NCBI GenBank assembly: GCA_035315885.1
Contig: DATFXM010000087.1
Coordinates: 1-16,539, forward strand
DNA length: 16,539 bases
Origin: DATFXM01 sp035315885
GTDB taxonomy: Bacteria > Acidobacteriota > Blastocatellia > UBA7656
Direction of reading: 5' to 3'
Below are positions 1 through 7,755 of the stretch, piece by piece. The number at the start of each line of letters is the position of its first letter. Positions within the stretch are counted from its first letter, which is position 1. Under the pieces are notes generated by a model that had not been told where the DNA came from, did not search any database, and saw only the letters and a program-made list of their open reading frames with translations. Position numbers and translations under genes: made by a program.

Positions 1-49
1 AGTGATTCACCAAGAATTACCAACAAGTAAATTGGGTAGCTAAACCCGC

Positions 50-323
50 GAGGATTTGACCATCTACAAAATTATCTATAGTGGATTCTGAGGCGTGATT
101 GAGAGGCTGCAACTTGTTGAGAAAGTACGCCCGGCAGGACTAGAACCGGCGACCCTCTGCTTAGAAGGCAGACTTAAGCAAGGAATGAAAAATCCAAATT
201 CACTAGGAAAAATTAGGCTCTTATGTTCCAGCAGATACGCAAGAGTTGTAGAAGCTCGTTGAAGTCTATCGAGCTTTGAGGATCTTACATCTACAAAATT
301 TATCTACAGCAGATCCGGATTCT
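50..323. repeat. Left degenerate direct repeat (att-like) with tRNA-Arg remnant
   Basis: The block begins with GAGGATTTGACC followed by CTACAAAATTATCTA (R1, 50-81). It continues through a tRNA-Arg 3' half and ends in a second copy of the same core (R2, 278-309). The same order (core-like GAGGATCTG, GCAGCAACTT, AAAGTAC, tRNA-Arg 3' half, TTGAAGTCT, core R3) recurs at 4475-4757 with similar internal spacing: about 106 bp here and 110 bp there between tRNA fragment and second core. The tRNA part matches at 37 of 40 positions, while the flanks are much more diverged. I infer an old pair of flanking repeats around the 324-4474 segment. No integrase gene lies between them. Confidence 0.55.
127..172 (-). 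pseudogene. tRNA-Arg(TCT) 3'-half fragment
   Basis: Read on the minus strand, the fragment has the 3' anticodon stem and loop CTTCTAA (anticodon TCT, plus positions 161-167), a variable region, a T-arm with loop TTCTAGT and the 3' acceptor strand CGGGCG. The D-arm and 5' acceptor strand are absent. The T-stem has a mismatch and the CCA present in the second copy has been lost, so this is not a functional tRNA. The break at the anticodon arm is typical of attachment-site duplication by tyrosine recombinases. I base this on base pairing and conserved T-loop features only. Confidence 0.7.
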
Positions 324-352
324 AAACAGATTGTGTAACTATTGAGTCTATC

Positions 353-398
353 TGGTGGCCAGGGACGGAATTGAACCCGCCGACACGCGGATTTTCAG
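353..398 (-). pseudogene. tRNA-Phe(GAA) 3'-half fragment with CCA
   Basis: On the minus strand this reads CTGAAAATCCGCGTGTC, then a T-arm, the acceptor CCTGGCC and an encoded ACCA end. The anticodon loop CTGAAAA gives GAA (Phe), and the ATCCGCGTGTC stretch resembles bacterial tRNA-Phe. One extra G between T-stem and loop spoils the T-arm, and there is no 5' half. It starts about 30 bp from core repeat R2, much as the tRNA-Arg fragment lies about 45 bp from R1. It is probably a second integration scar rather than a working gene. Confidence 0.65.
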
Positions 399-459
399 TA
401 TGAACCTTCTGTAGTAGGATCTCCGCTGAACCGAATCGCGCAAACGGAGACTGCCACTC

Positions 460-1461
460 ATGAAGACAAGAACAAGGTTGTCGCTCGCTGGAGTTGTTGC
501 GCTCACATTGGCCACCGCCGAGTTCGCGGGCGTAGTCCTTCAGCAAAAGCATAGTCTGACCAAAGCTGACGTCGATCGAATGATGACCGAGCTTTCCAAC
601 TGGGGACGATGGGGCAAGGACGACCAGCTCGGGGCGGTCAACTTGATCACCGCCGCGAAACGTAAACAGGCGGCGGCGCTGGTCAGGGAAGGTTTCTCGG
701 TTTCGCTCGCTCGTGACACAAACACCGAGAAGGCTGAAGACAACTCCGACCCATACGAGCACACGATGACGCTGACCGGCGTCAACAACGATCGCATTCC
801 ATTCAGCATCGACAACTTCAAGATATCTTTCCACGGCTATCAACACACGCATCTCGACGCACTGTGCCATATGTTCTGGCAAGGCAAGATGTACAACGGC
901 TACTCGCAGGAGGAGGTGACTCAGCGAGGCGCGGGGAAGCTCGCGATCACCACGCTGAAACAGGGCATCTTCACCCGCGGAATCCTGATGGATATGGCCG
1001 CGCTGAAAGGCGTGCCTTATCTTGAGCCGGGGACGCCGATATATCCTGAAGACCTCGAAGCGTGGGAGAAGAAGGCCGGGCTGAAGCTGGCGCCGGGCGA
1101 CGCGGTGTTTATCCGCACTGGGCGATGGGCGCGTCGCGCGGCGCTGGGCCCTTGGAATGTTTCTCAGAAGTCCGCCGGACTCCATGCGTCGTGCGCGCGG
1201 TGGCTGAAGCAGCGCGATGTAGCGCTGCTGGGAAGTGATGCTGCCAGCGATGTGTTCCCGTCGCAGGTTTCCGGCATCACCCATCCAATTCACCAACTCG
1301 TCCTGGTGGCGTTGGGAGTGAATATCTTTGACAACTGCGATCTTGAGGCAGTCGCGGAAGCGGCTGACAAACGAAAGCGCTGGGACTTTCTGCTGACCAC
1401 GGCTCCGATCGCGCTGACCGGCGGGACCGGCTCGCCGCTCAACCCCATCGCAACCTTTTGA
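460..1461 (+). CDS. Cyclase family protein (kynurenine formamidase-like metal hydrolase), probably exported
   Basis: This 333-residue protein belongs to the cyclase/KynB-type metal-dependent hydrolase family (PF04199), whose members hydrolyse amide or ester bonds such as that of N-formylkynurenine. The family metal motif (H)xGTHxDxxxH appears at residues 129-137 as HTHLDALCH, giving H131, D133 and H137 as ligands. The upstream WGRWGKDDQLGAVN stretch (48-61) is typical of the larger bacterial members. Residues 1-28 form a basic then hydrophobic leader, so export or membrane anchoring is likely but not certain. A GGAGA element about 10 nt upstream supports the ATG start. It is followed 10 nt later by a CoA-transferase gene, which suggests an operon releasing a carboxylic acid for CoA activation. 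The substrate is unknown. Confidence 0.88.
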   Translation: MKTRTRLSLAGVVALTLATAEFAGVVLQQKHSLTKADVDRMMTELSNWGRWGKDDQLGAVNLITAAKRKQAAALVREGFSVSLARDTNTEKAEDNSDPYEHTMTLTGVNNDRIPFSIDNFKISFHGYQHTHLDALCHMFWQGKMYNGYSQEEVTQRGAGKLAITTLKQGIFTRGILMDMAALKGVPYLEPGTPIYPEDLEAWEKKAGLKLAPGDAVFIRTGRWARRAALGPWNVSQKSAGLHASCARWLKQRDVALLGSDAASDVFPSQVSGITHPIHQLVLVALGVNIFDNCDLEAVAEAADKRKRWDFLLTTAPIALTGGTGSPLNPIATF

Positions 1462-1471
1462 CATCACGGCG

Positions 1472-2695
1472 ATGAGCGAACACCAGAACCTGCTGTCCGG
1501 ATTGCGGGTGATCGACTGCGGCACCTACATAGCGGGGCCGGCGACCGCGGTGATGTTGTCGGACTTCGGCGCCGAGGTGATCAAGGTCGAGCGACCCGGT
1601 GGCGGCGACCCGTACCGGTATCTTTCATTTCTGCCGGGGATGGCTGTCTCCGAACATAACTACTGCTGGCTGCTCGATGCGCGAAACAAGAGAAGTCTCG
1701 CGCTTGATCTTCGTCATCCAGAAGGAAAGTCGATTCTGCGGACGCTGGTCGCTGCCGCCGATGTCTTCATCACTAATTATCCCCCCGATCTGGCCGCGAA
1801 GCTTCAAGTGCGATACGAGGACATTGGCTCGGAGAACCCGCGTTTGATTTACGCGCACATTACCGGTTACGGTGAAACAGGGCGCGAGGCGCACAGGCCG
1901 GCTTACGACGCGACGGCTTATTGGGCGCGTTCGGGGCTGACCAACATCCTGTTCGATCTGACGACCGCGACTGCCGCGACGCCGTGCGGGACCGGCGACC
2001 ATCCGGTTGCGCTCGCGTTGTTCGGAGCGATCATGCTTGCGTTGTATCAGCGGCAGCTCACTGGACGAGGCGCAAACGTGTCCACCTCCTTGCTGGCGAC
2101 CGGCGCCTGGAGTAATAGCTGTCAGATTCAAGCCGCGTTGCTGGCCGCCGAGTTTCCGCAGAGGCGAACGCGCTTCACTACGCTGAACCCGCTGGTGAAC
2201 GGTTATCAGTCGCGCGACCACAGGCGATTCCTGCTCTGCTGTCTGGATACCGCACGCGATTGGAAGCGAATCTGTGCAGTCATCGAACGAACAGAGTTGA
2301 TCGATGACCTGCGTTACTCGGCTCCTGAAGCGCGATCAGAGCGAGGAGAGGAGATCGTGGCGCTGCTCGATTCAGCTTTCGCCACGCGAGACCTCGAAGA
2401 GTGGCAGCGGCGGTTCGCGGAGCACGACGTGATCTGGGGTCTGATTCCCACTATCGACAACGTTGCGCGGGATCCCCAAATGCATGCTGCCGGGATATTC
2501 GCCGAGCTCGACCACCCTGAATTAGGGAGCGTGCAAACGGTCAACAACCCGATTAACTTCAACGGCGTGACGAAAGAAAAGCCCAAACTCGCGCCCGACG
2601 TTGGCCAGCACTCGCGCGAGATTCTTCGCGAGCTCGGTTACGAGGACCAGGCCATCACTAAGCTGATTGACCGAGGCGTGGTCGCCGAATCTTAG
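1472..2695 (+). CDS. CaiB/BaiF family (class III) CoA-transferase
   Basis: This 407-residue protein has the standard length and layout of class III CoA-transferases (formyl-CoA transferase, CaiB, BaiF, succinyl-CoA-dependent transferases), which move CoA between carboxylic acids in the cytoplasm. The N-terminus shows GLRVIDCGTYIAGP and FGAEVIKVERPGGGD. NKRSLALDLRHPEG (72-85) is the classic second motif, and the catalytic aspartate that forms the acyl-anhydride is D146 in RPAYDATAYWARSG. The C-terminal ELGSVQTVNNPINF segment is also typical. It starts only 10 nt after the cyclase stop, so the two are probably cotranscribed and the cyclase product is a plausible acyl acceptor. The exact substrate cannot be assigned within this family. 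Confidence 0.94.
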   Translation: MSEHQNLLSGLRVIDCGTYIAGPATAVMLSDFGAEVIKVERPGGGDPYRYLSFLPGMAVSEHNYCWLLDARNKRSLALDLRHPEGKSILRTLVAAADVFITNYPPDLAAKLQVRYEDIGSENPRLIYAHITGYGETGREAHRPAYDATAYWARSGLTNILFDLTTATAATPCGTGDHPVALALFGAIMLALYQRQLTGRGANVSTSLLATGAWSNSCQIQAALLAAEFPQRRTRFTTLNPLVNGYQSRDHRRFLLCCLDTARDWKRICAVIERTELIDDLRYSAPEARSERGEEIVALLDSAFATRDLEEWQRRFAEHDVIWGLIPTIDNVARDPQMHAAGIFAELDHPELGSVQTVNNPINFNGVTKEKPKLAPDVGQHSREILRELGYEDQAITKLIDRGVVAES

Positions 2696-2799
2696 CCTGT
2701 TCAATACAAGTGACAGCGCCCGCCCGACCCGATCTAATCACACCCGTCGCACACCCCTAAAAGCACGTTACCTTGAAATAGCCTCTCGGAAGTAGTAGC

Positions 2800-4389
2800 G
2801 TGCAAGCTTCCAACGAAGCGAGGAGCAAGTTCGTGAGCTGGCAAGATGAAGTCGATGAAATAGAGCGCCGCGTGGATCTCGCCAGGCAGATGGGCGGCCC
2901 CGCGAGCGTCGATCGGCAGCATGCGAACGGTAAGCTCACAGTACGCGAACGAATCGAGCGGCTCGTGGATCCTGGGTCATTTCACGAAACCGGCGCGCTC
3001 GCGGGTAAAGCGACTTACGAAGACGGCAAGCTCGCCTCTTTCGTTCCCTCGAACTACGTGGTTGGCATCGCGCGCATCGACGGCCGGCGCGTGGTGGTAG
3101 GCGGCGATGATTTTACGGTGCGAGGTGGAGCTGCAGACGCGCGAATCGGTGACAAGGCCGGTTATGGCGAACGACTCGCGCGCGAGTTGCGACTGCCAAT
3201 CATCCGGCTGGTGGATGGAACCGGCGGAGGCGGCAGCGTCAAGTCGCTTGAGATGATGGGGCGCACTTACGTTCCCGCCAATCCAGCCTGGGACCTGGTA
3301 GTTGGGTTGATGTCCGAAGTTCCTGTGATTGGCGCCTGCATGGGTTCGGTAGCTGGACTGGGCGCGGTGCGCGTCGTCCACTCGCATTTCTCGGTGATGG
3401 TGAAGAAAACGAGTCAACTCTTCGTCGCCGGGCCGCCAGTGGTTGTGCGAGGAGTTGGCGAAAACGTCACGAAAGAAGAACTCGGCGGCTCGCACATTCA
3501 TACGCGCGGCAGCGGCGCAGTTGACACCGAGGTCGAGACCGAAGACGAGGCGTTCTCACAGATTCGGCGCTTCCTTTCATATCTGCCGTCCAACGTCTGG
3601 CAAGTACCGCCTCGATCCGACGACAGCGACGATCCTGGCCGCCGCGAAGAAGAGTTGCTGTCGATTGTTCCGCGCGATCGGCGTCGAGCTTACGAGGCGC
3701 GGCGGTTGCTCAGTCTGGTTCTCGATCGTGATTCGTTCTTTGAAGTCGGGAGGTATTATGGTCGCCCGCTGGTTGCGGGACTCGCGCGACTCAACGGCTA
3801 TCCGGTCGGCGTAATGGCTTGCGATCCGCAGCAGGGAGGTGGCGCGCTGAACGCGAACGGTTGCGACAAGATGACTCGGTTCGTCGACTTCTGCGACACA
3901 TTCCATCTTCCTGTCGTCAACTTCGTCGATCAACCCGGATTCCTGATAGGGACTGCCGCCGAACGCGCGGGCACGGCGCGTTATGGTGTGCGCGCAATGG
4001 CGGCTGTGTACCAGGCGACTGTCCCGTGGGTGTCGATCATCTTGCGCCGCGTATTCGGAGTAGCCGGTGCGGCACACGGCAACGCCCAGGGATTGAACTT
4101 GAGATACGCATGGCCGTCGGGTGATTGGGGCTCACTGCCAATCGAAGGCGGAGCCATGGCCGCTTATCGCCGGGACATCGAAGCCGCGCCGGATCCCAAC
4201 GCACGCCGAGAAGAAATCGAAGCGATGTTGAACGAACTCCGCTCGCCGTTCCGCACTGCCGAAGCATTTGGGATCGAAGAGATCATCGACCCCCGCGACA
4301 CTCGTCCGATTCTTTGCGACTGGATCGAGATGGCTTACGAGCTATTGCCGGCGGAGCGAGGCCCGAAACGTCGCGGCTGCCGACCCTGA
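2800..4389 (+). CDS. Acyl-CoA carboxylase carboxyltransferase (beta) subunit
   Basis: The 529-residue protein has the full two-lobed crotonase-like fold of propionyl/methylcrotonyl/geranyl-CoA carboxylase beta subunits and methylmalonyl-CoA decarboxylase alpha (PF01039). The N-lobe carries GTGGGGS (140-146) at the oxyanion site and ELGGSHIH (227-234). The C-lobe carries GGGALNANGCDKMTRFVDFCD (346-366), VDQPGFLIG (376-384) and GVAGAAHG (420-427). The start is a GTG with GGAAG about 8 nt upstream. It lies 104 nt after the CoA-transferase on the same strand. No biotin carboxylase or biotin carrier gene is visible, so it must borrow one encoded elsewhere or act in a different complex. Substrate choice among acyl-CoAs is not determined. 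Confidence 0.93.
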   Translation: MQASNEARSKFVSWQDEVDEIERRVDLARQMGGPASVDRQHANGKLTVRERIERLVDPGSFHETGALAGKATYEDGKLASFVPSNYVVGIARIDGRRVVVGGDDFTVRGGAADARIGDKAGYGERLARELRLPIIRLVDGTGGGGSVKSLEMMGRTYVPANPAWDLVVGLMSEVPVIGACMGSVAGLGAVRVVHSHFSVMVKKTSQLFVAGPPVVVRGVGENVTKEELGGSHIHTRGSGAVDTEVETEDEAFSQIRRFLSYLPSNVWQVPPRSDDSDDPGRREEELLSIVPRDRRRAYEARRLLSLVLDRDSFFEVGRYYGRPLVAGLARLNGYPVGVMACDPQQGGGALNANGCDKMTRFVDFCDTFHLPVVNFVDQPGFLIGTAAERAGTARYGVRAMAAVYQATVPWVSIILRRVFGVAGAAHGNAQGLNLRYAWPSGDWGSLPIEGGAMAAYRRDIEAAPDPNARREEIEAMLNELRSPFRTAEAFGIEEIIDPRDTRPILCDWIEMAYELLPAERGPKRRGCRP

Positions 4390-4543
4390 TCAAGCTTCGT
4401 CAAAACAGCCTAGCGCTCGTTTCCAGGTTGAGTATGGCCGCAAAGGGTCCGTGCCTGTTCGTTTGCTAAGCAATGAGGATCTGCAACACTTTCCAGCATC
4501 GTAGTGGACAGCAGCAACTTTGAGAGCAAAGTACTGATTTGTT

Positions 4544-4590
<47 letters not shown>

Positions 4591-4660
4591 AGATTCCAGT
4601 GGTTTCACTAAATCGCAGAATTCTCGATTCCAACCGACCGTTCAAAACAAGGGACTTCTG

Positions 4661-4700
4661 TTGAAGTCTGTTGAACCCTGTTGAACCCTGTTGAAGTTGG
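4661..4700 (+). repeat. Four tandem 10-bp repeats, consensus TTGAANNCTG
   Basis: The four units are TTGAAGTCTG, TTGAACCCTG, TTGAACCCTG and TTGAAGTTGG, exactly 10 bp apart and so on one face of the helix. A single TTGAAGTCT occurs at the corresponding place in the left repeat (259-267). Helically phased short direct repeats about 110 bp from a crossover site resemble arm-type integrase binding sites. That function is inference only. Confidence 0.6.
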
Positions 4701-4818
4701 AGGCTTTGACCTACTACAAAATTATCTACAGTTAATTATTCTCGTGGATTCCGTCTTGTAACCGTCGCGCAGGTGTGTTCGATGGGAATCCATGGGTTCA
4801 TACCATTACGCATCCTGT

Positions 4819-5955
4819 CTAACGAACACCCATGGGAGATGTGAACAACTGACCCTTGCCAAGGATCAAAGCTCTACCATTCTTTGCAGCGAGTCCCGAA
4901 TAAATGTCTTTATCGATACCCAGGTCAACTGTCTGCCAGCGAGATCCACCGTCCAGAGTCTCTAGTATCGTGCCCTTTTCACCAACCGCCCACGCTCGTG
5001 CACCATCGGCAGTCACCACATTGTAAAGGCGGGCTGTTGTGGGCGATTCTTGCTGACGCCAAGTGGCGCCGCCGTCGGTTGTCGACAAGATTAGACCACC
5101 AGCGCCAACGATGAAACCTGCTTGCGAATCCGCGAAAGACATGGCGAGCCCTCTCTTGTCCGAGAACGTCGAGAGTCGGGCAATATCCTTCCAGCTTGAT
5201 CCACCATCAACTGTTTTCCGTAGCGTACTATCTCCCATTAACATCCACCCCGTATGATCGTCTGTGAAACTCAACGCAATGAGGTCGGCATCGCGACGTG
5301 CACCTTGCCAGACAGCATGCCAATGCTTTCCATCATCATCGGTAGTCAACAAGGCAGGCCCTGTGGGCAGATCCGCATCCACGAGAATTCTTGTTCCGGC
5401 GCGGACCAGATTGTGGCCCGGGCCATAGACTGCGAGGGACTTGGACGGGTCACTATCGTAGACAAAATCCACTATGTTCCACGGTTCGTTGTCGCCTTCG
5501 AGCGGTACGCTCCAGAGCTGAGTGGTGTGCTCGCACATCGCCTTAAAGTACACTCGGTCCGACGCAGTGATCACCGCCGCATCGGCACCGCACAAATCCC
5601 TTACGTCAATGAACCGGCTTGAAGTCTCTGGGCTCTTGTACGTGGTGCCACCGTCGATAGTCGCCAGGCGACCGCCGTTTCCACCGCTTATAACCTTCCA
5701 GGTATCGCCACCGTCAGAAGACACTCGGAGGGTCTGGCGACCAAGGATGGCAATTCTGTTCCCGTCACCCACAGCGATTGTCCGCACAGCGATTTCAACG
5801 GGCACATGAGTTCCGGTCCATTCTCGTTTCAATTGATCTACAGATTCCAATTTAGGAGCGACCTCTCGATGGTAATGAGTTGCGCTCGCTAACAACGATG
5901 CGGCCGCGGCACCCGTCAGGATGCATGCAATTATTACTACTATTACTACGCGCAT
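4819..5955 (-). CDS. Membrane-anchored Asp-box (BNR/YCF48-like) beta-propeller protein
   Basis: The 378-residue protein starts with a hydrophobic segment (residues 2-25) that would anchor it to the membrane or direct export. The rest carries repeated Asp-boxes of the SxDxGxxW type: SSDGGDTW (79-86), TIDGGTTY (99-106), TTDDDGKHW (204-212), TVDGGSSW (248-255), TTDGGATW (292-299) and TLDGGSRW (333-340). These mark blades of a sialidase/YCF48-like propeller. Sialidase catalytic residues are not evident, so a binding or assembly role is more likely than glycosidase activity. AAGGAG (plus 5964-5969) sits 8 nt before the ATG and fixes the start. The stop of an M15 peptidase remnant lies 21 nt upstream, suggesting a former two-gene operon. 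Confidence 0.85.
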   Translation of the reverse strand: MRVVIVVIIACILTGAAAASLLASATHYHREVAPKLESVDQLKREWTGTHVPVEIAVRTIAVGDGNRIAILGRQTLRVSSDGGDTWKVISGGNGGRLATIDGGTTYKSPETSSRFIDVRDLCGADAAVITASDRVYFKAMCEHTTQLWSVPLEGDNEPWNIVDFVYDSDPSKSLAVYGPGHNLVRAGTRILVDADLPTGPALLTTDDDGKHWHAVWQGARRDADLIALSFTDDHTGWMLMGDSTLRKTVDGGSSWKDIARLSTFSDKRGLAMSFADSQAGFIVGAGGLILSTTDGGATWRQQESPTTARLYNVVTADGARAWAVGEKGTILETLDGGSRWQTVDLGIDKDIYSGLAAKNGRALILGKGQLFTSPMGVR

Positions 5956-5976
5956 TTGCCATACTCCTTCTTTGGG

Positions 5977-6213
5977 CTACTTGCGATTTGTTATGCAGTT
6001 GGCATAGAAGTCCTGAGCCTGCTTGATCCACCAGGCTTGTTCGTCCGAAGTCAAGTTTTTCCACCCTGAGTATTGAAGGTGAATCGAATCGTCTTGCACA
6101 TCTGGAGAGAAACCATGTTTCGCAAAGATCTCCAAGACACCTGGCAACCGTAAGTCCTCGATGGAAACATCGACCGCGAAACCAGCTTCGTGAGCACTCG
6201 TGCCAGGTGGCTT
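5977..6213 (-). pseudogene. M15 D-Ala-D-Ala carboxypeptidase (VanY-like), 3' remnant
   Basis: One minus-strand frame reads PGTSAHEAGFAVDVSIEDL and ends, 78 codons in all, in NCITNRK and a TAG. PGTSxHexGxAxD is the zinc-binding signature of peptidase M15 (VanY/DacY-like cell-wall carboxypeptidases), giving the first His and Asp ligands. DSIHLQY later in the fragment fits the third His ligand. There is no start codon in this frame, and an in-frame TGA occurs only three codons before PGTS, so the N-terminal part has been lost. The break lies where the plus-strand YCII remnant begins. A start outside this frame cannot rescue it without a frameshift. Confidence 0.65.
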
Positions 6214-6240
6214 TCATCTCATGTCTGGCCTCAAATCATA

Positions 6241-6513
6241 TATGATCTTGGTCCAGTTTTCGGGGAGCACGTCACCAGGACGTTGCGCTGGAAGAACGGA
6301 AAAGTGCGAGTTGTCGATGGACCTTTGGCCGAGACTAAGGAAGTTATTGGTGGAATTCTTTTGCTCGAGGCAAAAGATATGGACCACGCGATCGAGTTGA
6401 TCTCGAAGCATCCCGGGGTAAAGATGGGGCCATTCGAGATTCGCCCGGCGGCGGACTTTGCCGAAATAATTCGCGAAAGTGAGCAGCGCAGGGCAACTAA
6501 GAACATCCGCTGA
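6241..6513 (+). pseudogene. YCII/DGPF-domain protein, 5'-truncated
   Basis: The plus frame encodes RWKNGKVRVVDGPLAETKE, then a C-terminal half ending in GPFEIRPAADFAEIIR and a short tail. DGPFAETKE followed by ..GG...LEAKDMDHAIE..PG.....EIRP is the hallmark of the small YciI-like DGPF family, often encoded beside ECF sigma factors. The usual N-terminal MKYMLLI-type strand is missing from this frame. A GTG-initiated ORF from 6190 exists, but its first 17 codons are antisense to the M15 remnant. A different frame (from ATG 6221) encodes KSYMILVQF, which resembles the missing strand, so internal deletion plus frameshift is also possible. Probably non-functional. Confidence 0.65.
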
Positions 6514-6545
6514 TGACCATTCGCTATCGCATCGAGTTTTCAGGC

Positions 6546-7054
6546 TCAACGTCGAATAAATCCGGTCCGGTGGTTCCTACTTAACTGCTCAATCCGGCGC
6601 GCTATCTCAGGTTCTCCCTGCATTAGCCTTTCCAGGATTGCATCCGCCTTGAAGTGCTCACCCAGGTACTGGGTCGCCGCCCGCCTTGAAGGGCACTGAC
6701 GAACTGACCGTCAGACCAAATACCGAGCACGGGAGTCGCCTTGGGTGTGATCTCGGGGATGTAACGCGCAACCTCCGCCGGCGAAATGCACGCGTCAAGA
6801 TCAAAGACGTCTATCTTTACCCCCTGAGAACTCTCGAGCCACTCATTGAGAGCATCGAGAGTATACAATTCGATCAATGAGTAAGTAGCTATTCCTATCA
6901 GGAGCCGCTTCCCCTCCCGCGAAATCACATCTCCGGGTCCCCACAAATCCAGTCTGCTTCTCTTAACGAGATCAGGGAATCTGCGCCTGGCCCGCTCTAG
7001 TTCTTCACCAGGCCTCGCCGAGTCCTCCGGTTTAGACCTGTTCTTCACGATCAC
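6546..7054 (-). pseudogene. Uncharacterised protein, possible thioredoxin-like fold, with frameshift
   Basis: From a GTG at 7054 the frame runs through LLIGIATYSLIELYTLDALNEWL, VKIDVFDLDAC and TPVLGIWSDGQFVSALQGG, then degenerates and stops at 6623. A second frame takes over at a C-run (plus 6680-6682) and gives ATQYLGEHFKADAILERL and onward to a TGA at 6546. Adding one base there yields a continuous protein of about 169 residues. The strand-helix-strand layout, a likely cis-Pro (KATPV) and a following GG resemble a thioredoxin fold without a CxxC motif; that is a guess. No Shine-Dalgarno is obvious, but an in-frame stop just upstream makes this GTG the first possible start. The shift is either a recent mutation or a sequencing error. 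Confidence 0.6.
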
Positions 7055-7113
7055 GGATTAGGTAATCAGACTGGCGAATCGGGTATCCATCATTTGAGCG
7101 CTCTGTGTCGGCG

Positions 7114-7689
7114 CTAACGACATCTTATCAGGTAGGCAATCAAGAAGGCGGTGCCGTCCCTCTTGACGTCCACGTAAAGACCGAGCTTTCGATAAACGAG
7201 GAGCACACCATACTCTTGATGATACTGCGCAACAGCCTTTCTTTCGCTGGCAGTCGGGCAAGGTCCGAGCTTTTCGTTCGATTCCTCAAAGTCGGCGCCA
7301 AACTTCGTTATCGCGTCCGCGCGGGTCATATGCTTTGGGTAGTGCAGGATGGCAGTGACCACTCCACTCCGTTTTCCGAGGAAGATCTCCAGGGAGCCAT
7401 CGACATCGGGCGCAGCCGTGTACTGGTACTGTATTTCGCCTTCCTTATCTGAGGGGACGACGAGTTCCTGGACCCCACCCTTCCATGTGGGTTTGCCGAA
7501 CGTGCGTATTACGTCCGCGGTGGTGGCCTTTCCCAGGCGGAGTCCATGAAATTCCGATGGCGCCCATTCCTCGTTGGCGCCTGTGTGCTTTGGCTGTTGA
7601 TCTCTCGGTGCGGCAGATAGAGGGAACAATGCAGTTTCCCCCAGCGCTATGAACACCACAATGTTGAGCATCATTCTTCTGCTGACCAT
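7114..7689 (-). CDS. Small secreted protein with BamE/SmpA-like motif
   Basis: The 191-residue product starts MVSRRMMLNIVVFIAL, a typical signal peptide with likely cleavage after SAA near residue 27. The segment FHGLRLGKATTADVIRTFGKP (47-67) matches the G..lG.t..dV...fGkP pattern of the BamE/SmpA/OmlA superfamily. A second similar element, MTRADAITKFG, follows in the second half. Function beyond a periplasmic location is unknown. I chose the ATG at 7689 rather than one 14 codons upstream because AAGGAG (7695-7700) sits 5 nt before it. The next gene downstream starts 59 nt after its stop on the same strand. Confidence 0.75.
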   Translation of the reverse strand: MVSRRMMLNIVVFIALGETALFPLSAAPRDQQPKHTGANEEWAPSEFHGLRLGKATTADVIRTFGKPTWKGGVQELVVPSDKEGEIQYQYTAAPDVDGSLEIFLGKRSGVVTAILHYPKHMTRADAITKFGADFEESNEKLGPCPTASERKAVAQYHQEYGVLLVYRKLGLYVDVKRDGTAFLIAYLIRCR

Positions 7690-7694
7690 AGAAT

Positions 7695-7700
7695 CTCCTT
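7695..7700 (-). promoter_or_regulatory. Strong ribosome binding site fixing a start at 7689
   Basis: AAGGAG on the minus strand, 5 nt before ATG 7689, decides against the longer ORF starting at 7731. It also places the signal peptide at the true N-terminus. Confidence 0.7.
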
Positions 7701-7755
7701 TTGCGTTGTCACGAGATGATTTCCACCACAAACTCAGGGCGGACCTTCAGCACCA

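Noticed and set aside
322..1524. Minus-strand 400-codon ORF opposite the cyclase gene
   Set aside because: Its product is Arg/His-rich, lacks any domain, and lies antisense to a gene with a clear metal motif and ribosome site; it also runs through the tRNA-Phe fragment.
4390..4503. ORF tail ending in QVEYGRKGSVPVRLLSNEDL as a gene remnant
   Set aside because: It has no recognisable family, most of the ORF overlaps the carboxyltransferase gene in another frame, and the end runs into the right repeat.
6513..6584. Short plus-strand ORF MTIRYRIEFSGSTS overlapping the YCII stop
   Set aside because: It is antisense to the conserved-looking second frame of the minus-strand frameshifted gene and has no independent support.
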